The notes: generated from the sequence alone by a model not told the origin. Positions 1-9,403 are shown, numbered from the stretch's first letter. The stretch: 64,000 bases of DNA from Lewinellaceae bacterium (GCA_020636355.1 JACJYB010000012.1:1-64000); one strand, 5' to 3'. Translations and numbers: made by a program.

Positions 1-2
1 CT

Positions 3-3000
3 CAGACCGTAACCGTCATCGATACCGAAGCACCGGTACTCTCACAACCGGAAGATAAAACCGTAACCTGCGACGACAACTGGACATGGGACATCCCTAC
101 CGTGGACGATAACTGTGAAGAAGGCCTCAATCCGGTAGGTTCCGAGCCCGTTCGCGAAGACCTCGCCTGCGGCTATACCCTCACCCGTACCTGGACCGCC
201 ACCGATGAGTGTGGTAACCAGTCCGAGCCCGTTTCTCAGACCGTAACCGTCATCGATACCGAAGCACCGAGTATTTCAAAATTGGATAACATTACGGTAA
301 CCTGCGAAACATGGACCTGGAGTACTCCAGAAATAGAAGATAATTGTAGTGAAGCTATACTTATTGAAGGTAAAGTCGATTCAATTGGGTTGGCTTGTGG
401 GTATCAATTATCAAAAACATGGTATGCGATAGATAATTGTGGAAATCAATCACCTCAAGTTACTCAATATGTTACTGTTGAAGATGGTGGGACTCCAACT
501 TTTGACACCAAACTAGCTGACATCACAATCAGTTGTAATGATCCAATGCCAGCAGCTCCAACGGTACGGACAATTGGATGTACTCAATCGGTAGTCAGAA
601 TGGTTGAAGAAATCCAACCTATGGATTGCGGTGAAATGCTGATTAGAACTTATACGGCAGAAATGCCCTGTGGTGACGATATGATAATGGAGCAAAGGAT
701 TACTGTCATCGACGACCTTTCACCAAAAATCACTGAACTAAAGGATAAGTTCTTGTCCTGCAATGACGAAATTACCTGGGACAAACCTTATGCAAGTGAT
801 AACTGCAGCTCAGTATCATTGATTGAAGGTCCAGTGGAAGAAGAAGCATCATCGTGCGGTTATATCTTGACCAAAACCTGGTATGCCGTTGATGAATGTG
901 GTAACCAATCTAATGTCGTTTCACAAACTATTACTGTTGACAATACGTCAAGCATTACCTTGACACCTCCGCAAGATATTTATCTATCATGCACTGATGT
1001 AAATGAATTGCCGGGTAGTTCGGAGCCATCGGTTTGTGAGGAAACAACCGTCTACTATACAGAAGGTGGTCATTCTATTACATTTGAAGGATACGAGTAC
1101 GATAAGGAAAACAATCAGACCTGTTATTCGTATACCATTCACAGTAATATAGATCCGGAAATCAGTCATTCAATGATTGGGGACCTGGACATGATGGATT
1201 GTGCCACGTGTATAGGAGGAGAAGCCCGAATTTCAAAAGCTGACCCAACTACACAAGCTTATGGGTGCAAATGGGATGAAGGCATTAAGAAAGGGAAATC
1301 CAAAACCTATGTGATCTGTGTGGAAGGAAGCCCTGAGCTTGGTAAAATTTCCACCAGTATTAAATATGGAAGGAGAGTTTCTACCATTCAAATTTGTGGT
1401 CCAGCATCTTGCGAATCTGTTAATCCTCCGATAGAGGACAAACCTTTATTTGGAAAACCGGAGGTTTCCGTTGATTGTCCGGTAGATTACGAAATCATCG
1501 AAGGGGAGGTAATTCGACAGGACCTTGATTGCGGGTATGTATTAACAAAATCGTGGTATGCAGTAAGTGATTGCGGAGGCCAGACCGAACCGGTAACTCA
1601 ACACATTTATTACATCGATGAAACTGCACCGGTTATCAATCCCGTAACTGATAAAACGGTGAGTTGCAATGAAAACTGGCAGTGGGACAAACCAGAAATC
1701 TCGGATGATTGCAGCTCAGTTTCACTGATTGAAGGTAAAATAGAGACCAAACAGCTAGAGTGTGGCTATCAGATCACTAAAACCTGGACTGCGAAAGATG
1801 ATTGTGGCAATGAATCAGGGCCAGTAACCCAGACTATTACGGTTATTGACGAAACTGCTCCAACATTTATTGATATTCCAGAAGATCTGACTTTATCATG
1901 TATCGAGGACATACCAAGTCCAACTGTGCATGCAGTAGATGACTGTAGTGAGGTGAAAGTCACTATGAAAGAGGAGACATCATCTAGCCAGAATCAGGGT
2001 TGTACCATTGTAAATATGGATCGGCCTCAAGAGCAAGCACCACGTATCGGATGGTTTCAGAACATGCCTGGAGCCAACTCCAACTTATTTAATGTTGAAA
2101 GCGGGAATTTCGAGCAATATGGTGATGGGACCGCTCACTTCTACGGCGTTGTATCCAACATCAACAACAGTAATTTGGCCTGGGAATTTGACATTTGGAT
2201 GCGCGGGGGATATAATTGGGATGATTGGCACGCACTGGGTCGAGGCTACAAAGATGCAGGGATAGCCGGTAACAATTACCTGGATTGGACCTACTATGAA
2301 ATGGATGATTCCAAATCCAATACTTTGACCGGATTACGTGCATACGATGGTTCCGTACTTAATCTTACTCATAATCCATCCAACTACTATTATGGATTCC
2401 AGGTCGGTCAGAATGCGAATGTGTTTACCAATACTTACGGTATGTCCGGGTGGTTCAACTATTCAGGTACCATCGTATATAATAACCACGAGTATCAGCG
2501 TAACAGCATCAACTCTGATTTCAACTTGAATCTAGGTTGCACTGAAAACAGCACTGGCTGTACCACCACGATCCTGCGTACATGGACTGCTACGGATGCA
2601 TGTGGCAATACAACCTCCATGTCTCAGTCCATAACCATCTCAGACCACACAAAGCCTTCCATTTCTCCTTTGGAAGATAAATTCTACAGTTGTGATGAAG
2701 ATTGGACCTGGGATATGCCCGTGGCACAGGATGAATGTGGAACTCCGGATATGATCGAAGGTGTGGAAACCCGTACCAATACGGAATGTGGTTATCAGGT
2801 ATCAAAATCCTGGTATGCAATAGATGCCTGTGGCAATCAATCTGAGATTGTCACCCAGACCATTACAGTTGAAGACAATGAACCTCCAGTATTCATCACT
2901 ACACCGCAGGATATTCATCTTTCCTGTGGCCAGACAATGCCAGATTTCACACCTTTAGCCGCTGTGGACAACTGTGACGGGAATGTGACCGTTGTTTATA

Positions 3001-4430
3001 AAGATAGCACTGTAAATCAAGGCAGTCACTGTGATGTAGTCAATATGGACTGGTCCAATGAAAGTGATCCCAGAATTGGCTGGTTCCAGAATATGCCGGG
3101 AGCTTCCAGTCTCCTCTTCCACGTAGAGCAAGGTGGTTTCGACCAATTTGCCGATGGTACCGCTCATTTCTATGGAACAGTATCCAATGTGAATAATGAT
3201 CAGCTAGCCTGGGAGTTCGACATCTGGATGCGCAATGGTTCCAACTGGGAAGAGTGGAGCGCTATGGGACGCGGGTATAAAAATTCCGGTATTGCTGGCA
3301 ACAATTACCTGGATTGGACCTATTATGAAATGGACGACAGTAAGGCCAATACTTTCACAGGCATCCGTGCCTACGCTGGATCTCATCTGTCTTTAACACA
3401 TAATCCATCCAACTACTATTATGGATTCCAGATCGGGGAGAATGCGAATGTATTTACCTATACATACGGCATGTCAGGATGGTTTACATACTATGGCGAC
3501 ATTGTTTACAATGGTAATACTTATCATCGCAATGGTGTCAATTCTGACTTCAATCTCAATCTGGGTTGTACCAATAGCAATAATTCCTGTGGGACCACAG
3601 TCATCAGAACTACGATTGCTACTGACCATTGTGGCAATCAGGCAACGGTGACCCAGACCATTAGGAGGGATCCTGACAATACACCTCCAACCATTAGTGC
3701 TTTACAGGATAAGTCATATTCCTGCAATGAGGATTGGTCTTGGGATGCTCCAGTCGCAGAAGATAACTGTGGTACTCCACAACTTATCGAGGGATTAGAA
3801 GTCAGATCGGAAATTGACTGTGGATATATGATGAGTAAGTCATGGTATGCAATAGATGCCTGTGGAAATCAATCTGAGATTGTCACCCAGAACATTACAG
3901 TATTGGACGATGAAGCTCCGATTTTCATTGGAAATACTGGTGATATTATACTTTCCTGTGGACAGCCCATTCCAGATTTCACTCCGCTTACGGTTGTTGA
4001 TAACTGTGATGGCAATGTCACAGTAACTTACCAGGATAGCATGGTAACAGAAGGTGGCAGCCACTGTGATCTGGTGAATATGGACTGGTCCAATGAAAGT
4101 GATCCCAGAATTGGCTGGTTCCAGAATATGCCGGGAGCTTCCAGTCTCCTCTTCCACGTAGAGCAAGGTGGTTTCGACCAATTTGCCGATGGTACCGCTC
4201 ATTTCTATGGAACAGTATCCAATGTGAATAATGATCAGCTAGCCTGGGAGTTCGACATCTGGATGCGCAATGGTTCCAACTGGGAAGAGTGGAGCGCTAT
4301 GGGACGCGGGTATAAAATTCCGGTATTGCCGGAAACAATTACCTGGATTGGACCTATTATGAAATGGACGACAGTAAGGCCAATACTTTCACGGGCATTC
4401 GTGCCTACGCTGGATCTCATCTGTCTTTGA
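3..4430 (+). CDS. Giant T9SS surface protein with HYR-like Ig modules, 5' partial, frameshifted at its 3' end
   Basis: The frame is open from base 3 with no start in the window, so the N terminus lies upstream. What is visible is a chain of HYR-like immunoglobulin modules of about 75 residues, each with the pattern of a Cys near 'TVTC', a 'DNC' turn, 'CGY', a 'TW.A.D.CGN' strand and 'TITV.D..AP'. Three modules (about 2005-2550, 3015-3590 and 4055 onward) carry a nested insert of roughly 180 residues beginning near 'RIGWFQNMPGA' and ending near 'FNLNLGC'. A different insert sits at about 1060-1430. The last copy loses one A in the run 4314-4317, compared with five As at 3279-3283, so the frame ends in 35 or so unrelated residues and a stop. 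The downstream frame (to 6169) continues the protein. Such proteins are exported by the type IX system and probably serve adhesion or matrix roles; the exact function is unknown. Confidence 0.85.
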   Translation, partial: QTVTVIDTEAPVLSQPEDKTVTCDDNWTWDIPTVDDNCEEGLNPVGSEPVREDLACGYTLTRTWTATDECGNQSEPVSQTVTVIDTEAPSISKLDNITVTCETWTWSTPEIEDNCSEAILIEGKVDSIGLACGYQLSKTWYAIDNCGNQSPQVTQYVTVEDGGTPTFDTKLADITISCNDPMPAAPTVRTIGCTQSVVRMVEEIQPMDCGEMLIRTYTAEMPCGDDMIMEQRITVIDDLSPKITELKDKFLSCNDEITWDKPYASDNCSSVSLIEGPVEEEASSCGYILTKTWYAVDECGNQSNVVSQTITVDNTSSITLTPPQDIYLSCTDVNELPGSSEPSVCEETTVYYTEGGHSITFEGYEYDKENNQTCYSYTIHSNIDPEISHSMIGDLDMMDCATCIGGEARISKADPTTQAYGCKWDEGIKKGKSKTYVICVEGSPELGKISTSIKYGRRVSTIQICGPASCESVNPPIEDKPLFGKPEVSVDCPVDYEIIEGEVIRQDLDCGYVLTKSWYAVSDCGGQTEPVTQHIYYIDETAPVINPVTDKTVSCNENWQWDKPEISDDCSSVSLIEGKIETKQLECGYQITKTWTAKDDCGNESGPVTQTITVIDETAPTFIDIPEDLTLSCIEDIPSPTVHAVDDCSEVKVTMKEETSSSQNQGCTIVNMDRPQEQAPRIGWFQNMPGANSNLFNVESGNFEQYGDGTAHFYGVVSNINNSNLAWEFDIWMRGGYNWDDWHALGRGYKDAGIAGNNYLDWTYYEMDDSKSNTLTGLRAYDGSVLNLTHNPSNYYYGFQVGQNANVFTNTYGMSGWFNYSGTIVYNNHEYQRNSINSDFNLNLGCTENSTGCTTTILRTWTATDACGNTTSMSQSITISDHTKPSISPLEDKFYSCDEDWTWDMPVAQDECGTPDMIEGVETRTNTECGYQVSKSWYAIDACGNQSEIVTQTITVEDNEPPVFITTPQDIHLSCGQTMPDFTPLAAVDNCDGNVTVVYKDSTVNQGSHCDVVNMDWSNESDPRIGWFQNMPGASSLLFHVEQGGFDQFADGTAHFYGTVSNVNNDQLAWEFDIWMRNGSNWEEWSAMGRGYKNSGIAGNNYLDWTYYEMDDSKANTFTGIRAYAGSHLSLTHNPSNYYYGFQIGENANVFTYTYGMSGWFTYYGDIVYNGNTYHRNGVNSDFNLNLGCTNSNNSCGTTVIRTTIATDHCGNQATVTQTIRRDPDNTPPTISALQDKSYSCNEDWSWDAPVAEDNCGTPQLIEGLEVRSEIDCGYMMSKSWYAIDACGNQSEIVTQNITVLDDEAPIFIGNTGDIILSCGQPIPDFTPLTVVDNCDGNVTVTYQDSMVTEGGSHCDLVNMDWSNESDPRIGWFQNMPGASSLLFHVEQGGFDQFADGTAHFYGTVSNVNNDQLAWEFDIWMRNGSNWEEWSAMGRGYKIPVLPETITWIGPIMKWTTVRPILSRAFVPTLDLICL
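3042..3572 (+). repeat. Near-identical 531-bp repeat, copy 1
   Basis: This stretch matches 4077-4606 with an offset of 1035 bases (1034 after the one-base deletion). The first 235 or so bases look identical, and I count only about a dozen differences overall. It encodes one of the nested insert domains. The intact copy has five As at 3279-3283. Confidence 0.9.
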
Positions 4431-4606
4431 CACATAATCCATCCAACTACTATTACGGATTCCAGGTCGGGGAGAATGCGAATGTATTTACCTATACATA
4501 CGGCATGTCAGGATGGTTTACATACTATGGCGACATTGTTTACAATGGTAATACTTATCATCGCAATGGTGTAAATTCTGACTTCAATCTCAATCTGGGT
4601 TGTACC
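4077..4606 (+). repeat. Near-identical 531-bp repeat, copy 2 (one base shorter)
   Basis: Partner of 3042-3572. It has four As at 4314-4317 in place of five, which shifts the frame. A third, diverged copy of the same domain lies at about 2010-2545 and is clearly older. Confidence 0.9.
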
Positions 4607-6169
4607 GAGCAATCCTCAAGTTGTGGAGTGACCATTTACCGGACTACGACCGCAACGGATAAGTGTGGCAATCAGGCATCAGTAACCCAAAAGATTTCTG
4701 TACCTGCCGACCACGAACCACCAGTTGTGGTCAATCCACCAAATGTGGAGTGCATTACACCGATGACTTTTGAATCATTCTTCAATAACAATTGGAGTTT
4801 GACAGCAACCGATAACTGCAGTCCGGATATTACGGTAGATGTCCCTGAAATTAACTGGGATTGCGAAGCTGGTAAATACATCCTGACCTATGTATTTACG
4901 GATAACTGTGGCAACCAAACCACCTTTACACGAGATGTGTGCATCGAGGGTAGCTCACCGGTCTGTTCGATCATCGCACCTAACGAGATCAGCACTCTAG
5001 CCAGCAATACCTTTATGGCAGATGTTACCGGTGGTATGGATCCCATGCAATACGAATGGACCATTTTGTCTGGTAATTGGAACATCACTTCCGGGGGCAA
5101 CAGTTCGACTGTAAACCTGGATGCAGGAAGCGATCATCTGATACTCGAGCTTACAGTAACCGATCAAAATGGATGTAGCTCAACTTGTACCGTTGAAGCC
5201 GACGCCCCAACCTCGGATTTAGGTGGTGGATGTACATTAACGCAAGGCTTTTATGGTAATGACAGAGGCCGCTATTGTGATGGTCGCCAAACCACGCCAC
5301 TGATCACTGATCTTATGGCTTCTGGTCCAATTGTTCTGGGCAAACCAGGTCGGTCATTTACCTTAAATTCTAATGACGTAGCTTGTATCATCGGATTGTT
5401 AGGCGGAGGTGGACCATCGGTCGCGTTGAATAGCGGCAATGGAAGTTGCGGTTCCTTCAACTTTAGTACCAGAACCAGCAAAGGTGTGGCTACCAGTAAG
5501 AATACTCTGGTATCCCAAGCCATTACCCTGGCACTAAATATGCGCCTGGATGGTAACCTTGGAAGCACTCAAATAATGGGCAATTGCATGACAACCGCTT
5601 CATCCAGCAACTGTGGCGCTAACGGCAATGCCTATCCAGTTCCCGGTACCGAACAAACATTCTGTTTCTCTACAGCAGTATTGCAGATACTAGGTACAGG
5701 ATTTACTATCAGTGAGTTGTTCGATCTGGCAAGCAGAGCTTTGGGAGGCGAAAATGTAGGGGTGGGACTCGGAGATATTACCGATGCACTTGGGTTTATC
5801 AACGATGGATTTGATGAATGTCGGATCGTAACCTCATGGTCTGTCACAAATTCGATCACGGAACCAGATGGCGATGATCTTAATACAACATCGGTGGAAA
5901 TCAATACCACTGTCGGCAAGATCACTGCTTATCCGAACCCGACGGTAAACCTCGTAAAACTGGCATTTGAAATTCCTGTTGCGACCGAGGAAGGAAACAT
6001 ACAAATCGTAAATGGTCAGGGAATACCTGTTTACAAAGAGACAACACCCATGCAAAAGGGTGCAAAAGAATTGCAAATAAATACGGAAGGATGGACTCCT
6101 GGTCCATACTACGTCATCGTCCGGGTCAATGCCTACATCATGTACGGCCAGTTTATCCGGGTAGAATAG
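4364..6169 (+). CDS. C-terminal part of the same HYR giant, with T9SS type A sorting domain
   Basis: This frame continues the preceding one after the one-base loss at 4314-4317; homology to the repeat actually resumes at about 4318, and the ATG used here is an internal Met of the repeated domain. In order it holds the rest of the third nested insert (to about 4606), the end of its host HYR-like module, one more HYR-like module (about 4700-4950), a PKD-like module (about 4965-5195), and a Gly/Ser/Cys-rich region of about 220 residues starting 'GGGCTLTQGFYGNDRG' that I do not recognise. The last 85 residues start with 'ITAYPNPT', and end in 'YYVIVRVN...GQFIRVE', the typical T9SS type A sorting domain that is cleaved when the protein is attached to the surface. 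Whether the frameshift is real or a sequencing error in a homopolymer cannot be settled here. Confidence 0.85.
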   Translation: MDDSKANTFTGIRAYAGSHLSLTHNPSNYYYGFQVGENANVFTYTYGMSGWFTYYGDIVYNGNTYHRNGVNSDFNLNLGCTEQSSSCGVTIYRTTTATDKCGNQASVTQKISVPADHEPPVVVNPPNVECITPMTFESFFNNNWSLTATDNCSPDITVDVPEINWDCEAGKYILTYVFTDNCGNQTTFTRDVCIEGSSPVCSIIAPNEISTLASNTFMADVTGGMDPMQYEWTILSGNWNITSGGNSSTVNLDAGSDHLILELTVTDQNGCSSTCTVEADAPTSDLGGGCTLTQGFYGNDRGRYCDGRQTTPLITDLMASGPIVLGKPGRSFTLNSNDVACIIGLLGGGGPSVALNSGNGSCGSFNFSTRTSKGVATSKNTLVSQAITLALNMRLDGNLGSTQIMGNCMTTASSSNCGANGNAYPVPGTEQTFCFSTAVLQILGTGFTISELFDLASRALGGENVGVGLGDITDALGFINDGFDECRIVTSWSVTNSITEPDGDDLNTTSVEINTTVGKITAYPNPTVNLVKLAFEIPVATEEGNIQIVNGQGIPVYKETTPMQKGAKELQINTEGWTPGPYYVIVRVNAYIMYGQFIRVE

Positions 6170-6196
6170 ATCATTTTCGTCTACGATTTGACAATT

Positions 6197-6234
6197 GGGC
6201 GGCTATTGCTTTTGCTATGGCCGCCCTTTTTTTT
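6197..6234 (+). terminator. Intrinsic terminator of the HYR giant
   Basis: A 7-bp GC-rich stem, GGGCGGC at 6197-6203 with GCCGCCC at 6220-6226, is followed directly by eight Ts. It sits 27 bases after the stop of the plus-strand gene. Confidence 0.85.
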
Positions 6235-6265
6235 ATTCGGTTATTTTCTCCCTTGAACGACAGGC

Positions 6266-6955
6266 CTAACCGGCAAAATAGTCTTCCAACTCCGTTAATG
6301 TGGAAGGGGAAACCTGGATGTCTTTCTCGATTTTACCTTTGTTAAGCAAAACAATACGCCGGCAAATCTCCGTGATATGACTCAGATCATGACTGGAAAT
6401 CAGAACCGTCCTGGTCGATTCAAGCTCTTCAATAATCCTTTTGAACCGGATTTGCGTAGTAGGATCCAAATTTGCAAAAGGTTCATCCAGGATGATCACT
6501 TCCGGATCACCGATAAATGCTCCGATCAATCCGATCTTCTTCTGATTTCCTTTCGAAAAATCACGGATGTATTTTCTCTTGCCAAGCACTTCGTCGTTAA
6601 AAAATGGCTGATATTGCTCCAGGAAGGCTTTAACCTGAGGCTTACCCCAGCCATACAGATCTCCGATGAAATAAAAATATTCCTCAGGAGTAAGGAAATC
6701 CATTAAAAAACTCTCATCCAAAAAGGCAGTCGTATAGCGCTTCCAGTTTTCCCGATGCTGTACTGGTTCACCTTTGGACAATATCTGCCCCTGATCTGGC
6801 GGGATCAAATCGAGAAGTAAGCTAAACGCTGTGGTTTTTCCAGCCCCGTTATTCCCAACCAACCCAAACAATTGTCCGGCTGGAATCTCCAGTTCCGGAA
6901 TATTCAACACGACGTGATTCCCGTATTTTTTAATTATTTCTTGAAATTGGATCAT
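6266..6955 (-). CDS. ABC transporter ATP-binding protein
   Basis: The 229-residue protein has all ABC ATPase motifs: Walker A 'GNNGAGKTT' at residues 34-42, signature 'FSKGNQKK' near 133, Walker B 'VIILDEP' near 152-158 with 'FANLD' as the D-loop, and the switch His in 'SSHDLSH'. The signature SKGNQ in place of LSGGQ is common in CcmA-type single-domain exporters. It follows the permease gene on the same strand with an 11-base gap, so the two form an operon and probably an export complex. Substrate cannot be inferred. Length is normal for the family. Confidence 0.93.
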   Translation of the reverse strand: MIQFQEIIKKYGNHVVLNIPELEIPAGQLFGLVGNNGAGKTTAFSLLLDLIPPDQGQILSKGEPVQHRENWKRYTTAFLDESFLMDFLTPEEYFYFIGDLYGWGKPQVKAFLEQYQPFFNDEVLGKRKYIRDFSKGNQKKIGLIGAFIGDPEVIILDEPFANLDPTTQIRFKRIIEELESTRTVLISSHDLSHITEICRRIVLLNKGKIEKDIQVSPSTLTELEDYFAG

Positions 6956-6966
6956 ACCCGAACCAT

Positions 6967-8439
6967 TTAAGATTTTTTCCGAAATGCCGATAGAATTGGA
7001 TATTTCCTGTTTTCAAACAGCTTGGTCACCTGATGGATTATGGATGTATGGAATAACGCACCGGCCATTCCCAGTCCTCCGATAATCAGAAAGGGCACAT
7101 TCGGACCAAGAAATTGAAAAACGATATAGAGTAAATAGGGTATTCCCCACAATGGCAACAGAATAAAAAAGTGCGCGATTGAAATGCCTTCGTAGTTCAT
7201 CATAGCGCCTTTGGAGGGATCAATCCGCTTGCTGTTGTAGGCAGCCAAAAACATGTAGACATAAATGGAGAAACCAATATTATAAAGGAATAAGGCTATA
7301 TGTGCCGGCAAGTATTCCTGGTAAACCCATCCGTAGGGCAAGGTAACCAGAAATAAAACCACGCACGATCCAGCCAGAATGTAATATTTCGCACGAAAAA
7401 TATCTTCTATCCGTACTTGTCGCGTGGCTAAAAAGTCAAAGTGCGGACTATTCCAGCTTAACATCAACTGTCCATAGTTCAGCGCAAAAATTCCCGTGAT
7501 AAACAGGGCCAGAAAAACTTTAAATCCAGCGTAATCCATTACAGGATTTCCCATAAAAATTAATGGATACAAGATCATCAACAGCGCAATGTACAACAGG
7601 GAACGGGATCGCTTATGACGCCAGATCATTCGGATTTCATTGCCTATCAATACGCCGGTATACCCCAGGCGACCAAGCAAAGTAGATGGAATAACCATTT
7701 CAGTGACCGGCTCATTAGAGTTCTTATCGACCAGAAAATAAATCCTGCCTAATGCCTTCAAATTATATACGTATAAAGCTACTGCTCCCAGGAGGGGCAG
7801 GGCAGCCAGCCATCCATGCTGCATACAGGCTGTAAACCATCTTTCGAGAAAAGGAGAGACCGAGATCCATCCCCGGTGGTCCGCGATGTATACCGCGATC
7901 AGCAAAATGACCGGAAGGGCAGCTATGGTAGGCTTAAGCTTAAACAACTTATCGACGCTGAACGCCAGGTAGTTGTTCCAAAGCACAAAGCCAACATAAA
8001 ACATTAGAAAGTGGATGGCGTAGGTAGTGGACTGGTTTGGAAGCACATCCTGAATAAAATACGGAAGCAGGATAAAAAGAGGCATCCAGTTAAAAAAACT
8101 GGTCAGCGAAGAACGTAAAAGATAGTGTATCAGCTTGTTTTTGGGGACAGGCAGCAGCAGATAAGGCTTTATCTGGAGGCCAGAAAACTTCTGAAAGAGT
8201 ATCCGCATCAACAAACCGGCAAAAAAACCATAAATCAATAATCCGCCAAGTTTGGTAGCTGGATCTGCCTGAGGATACAGTTCCTTCATGATCTTCGTGG
8301 CGAACAAGCTAAGGAAGACCAGGTTTGCCGCAAGGTAGAGTCCAAACAGGACAAGGATCACCGTCTGAACAATTTGTTGGGTTAATGCCGGAGATCTGAC
8401 CCAACTAAGCCATTGGTAGCGAGTGAGGGGGACACGCAT
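6967..8439 (-). CDS. ABC transporter permease of DUF5687 type
   Basis: A 490-residue integral membrane protein with about ten hydrophobic segments and a short cytoplasmic N terminus ('RVPLTRYQWLSWVRSP'). It lacks a signal peptide or recognisable soluble domain. The overall look, including the 'GLLMRILFQKFSGLQIKPYLLLPV' neighbourhood (only the central motif is diagnostic), matches the DUF5687 proteins of Bacteroidota, which pair with a CcmA-like ATPase. Here the ATPase gene follows 11 bases downstream. The two proteins are inferred to form a homodimeric-permease exporter in the inner membrane. Start ATG at 8439 is the first Met of the frame. Confidence 0.85.
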   Translation of the reverse strand: MRVPLTRYQWLSWVRSPALTQQIVQTVILVLFGLYLAANLVFLSLFATKIMKELYPQADPATKLGGLLIYGFFAGLLMRILFQKFSGLQIKPYLLLPVPKNKLIHYLLRSSLTSFFNWMPLFILLPYFIQDVLPNQSTTYAIHFLMFYVGFVLWNNYLAFSVDKLFKLKPTIAALPVILLIAVYIADHRGWISVSPFLERWFTACMQHGWLAALPLLGAVALYVYNLKALGRIYFLVDKNSNEPVTEMVIPSTLLGRLGYTGVLIGNEIRMIWRHKRSRSLLYIALLMILYPLIFMGNPVMDYAGFKVFLALFITGIFALNYGQLMLSWNSPHFDFLATRQVRIEDIFRAKYYILAGSCVVLFLVTLPYGWVYQEYLPAHIALFLYNIGFSIYVYMFLAAYNSKRIDPSKGAMMNYEGISIAHFFILLPLWGIPYLLYIVFQFLGPNVPFLIIGGLGMAGALFHTSIIHQVTKLFENRKYPILSAFRKKS

Positions 8440-8578
8440 GGATGCAATTCAGTTTTTCCGTTTATTCTTGAAATAAAGAAAATACAACGAGAAAATACAA
8501 AACATACCCCAGCAATGATACAATTATCGCTCAAATACCCGGTTCTACTGCTAAAATTGCTTGCAGGGTGTACAAAAT

Positions 8579-8614
8579 AAAAAAGCTTCCCTTCGACGGT
8601 TCGAAAGAAAGCCT
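8579..8614 (-). terminator. Terminator of the rpsF-rpsR-rplI operon
   Basis: Reading the minus strand, a 12-bp stem (8601-8612 with 8585-8596, loop of four) with two G-U pairs is followed by a T-rich tract (8584 down to 8576). It lies 25 bases past the rplI stop. Confidence 0.8.
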
Positions 8615-8638
8615 TCATCGTGTGAAAATAGAATAATC

Positions 8639-9085
8639 TTAATCCTGGACCACCTCGAATGCCAGTTGGGTAATAACCTCTTTATGCAGTTTAAGGTCTG
8701 CTGTGTAGGATCCCAACATCTTCACGTCTTCGGTCAAGTGAATCTTATGCCGATCCACATCCACGTCGAGTTGATCTTTTAATGCCTGTCCCAATTGTAC
8801 ATTGGTTACGCTACCAAAGATTTTACCTGAGGTACCGGCTTTAGCGGCAATACGCAATACCTGGCCACCGATTTTATCGACGATGGCTTTATATTCATCC
8901 AACCGTTTGGTTTCGATGGCTTCTTCTCTGCGCTTGAGTTCAGCAAGTTTCCGGCGATTCATTGAGTTAGCTACAATAGCTATCCCCTGAGGGATGAGGT
9001 AATTCCGGCCATAGCCGTCTTTTACGGTCACCACTTCGTGTTTATCGCCCAGATTGGTTACATCCTTTAATAAAATGAGTTCCAT
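8639..9085 (-). CDS. rplI: 50S ribosomal protein L9
   Basis: 148 residues, the usual length. The N-terminal domain 'MELILLKDVTNLGDKHEVVTVKDGYGRNYLIPQ' region is the well-known rRNA-binding L9 fold with the conserved 'GYGRNYLIP' motif; it is joined by a long charged helix (residues about 42-75, 'KLAELKRREEAIETKRL') to the C-terminal domain. L9 binds domain V of 23S rRNA near the L1 stalk. It is the last gene of the rpsF-rpsR-rplI operon, 19 bases after rpsR. Confidence 0.98.
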   Translation of the reverse strand: MELILLKDVTNLGDKHEVVTVKDGYGRNYLIPQGIAIVANSMNRRKLAELKRREEAIETKRLDEYKAIVDKIGGQVLRIAAKAGTSGKIFGSVTNVQLGQALKDQLDVDVDRHKIHLTEDVKMLGSYTADLKLHKEVITQLAFEVVQD

Positions 9086-9104
9086 GACTGTTGCTTTTTT
9101 CCGA

Positions 9105-9371
9105 TTACTTCAATAAATCCGCTACATAGGGCAGCATTGCCAAATGACGAGCGCGCTTGATCGCAGTAGCTACTTTCCGCTGGTACTTCAGGGAGTTACC
9201 GGTAATGCGGCGCGGCAGGATCTTTCCTTGTTCGTTGATGAAGCCTAACAGGAAGTCCGGATCTTTGTAATCAATGTATTTGATGCCGTATTTCTTGAAA
9301 CGGCAGTATTTTTTCTTATTCTGCCCAATCTTGGGGTTGCTAAGAAATTTAATATCGTCTCTTGATGCCAT
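9105..9371 (-). CDS. rpsR: 30S ribosomal protein S18
   Basis: 88 residues, with the conserved core 'IDYKDPDFLLGFINEQGKI' and the basic 'RRITGNSLKYQRKVATAIKRAR' region that contacts 16S rRNA and S6 in the platform of the small subunit. The extra N-terminal Lys-rich stretch ('IGQNKKKYCRFKKYGIKY') is typical of Bacteroidota. It sits between rpsF (32-base gap) and rplI (19-base gap), and no ssb gene intervenes as it does in Firmicutes. Confidence 0.98.
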   Translation of the reverse strand: MASRDDIKFLSNPKIGQNKKKYCRFKKYGIKYIDYKDPDFLLGFINEQGKILPRRITGNSLKYQRKVATAIKRARHLAMLPYVADLLK

Positions 9372-9403
9372 TTTGTGCTAATTTTTGGATGGTCTTAATT
9401 TGG

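Noticed and set aside
6091..6345. Plus-strand frame across the end of the HYR giant and ABC gene
   Set aside because: Overlaps two better-supported genes and the terminator, and shows no motif.
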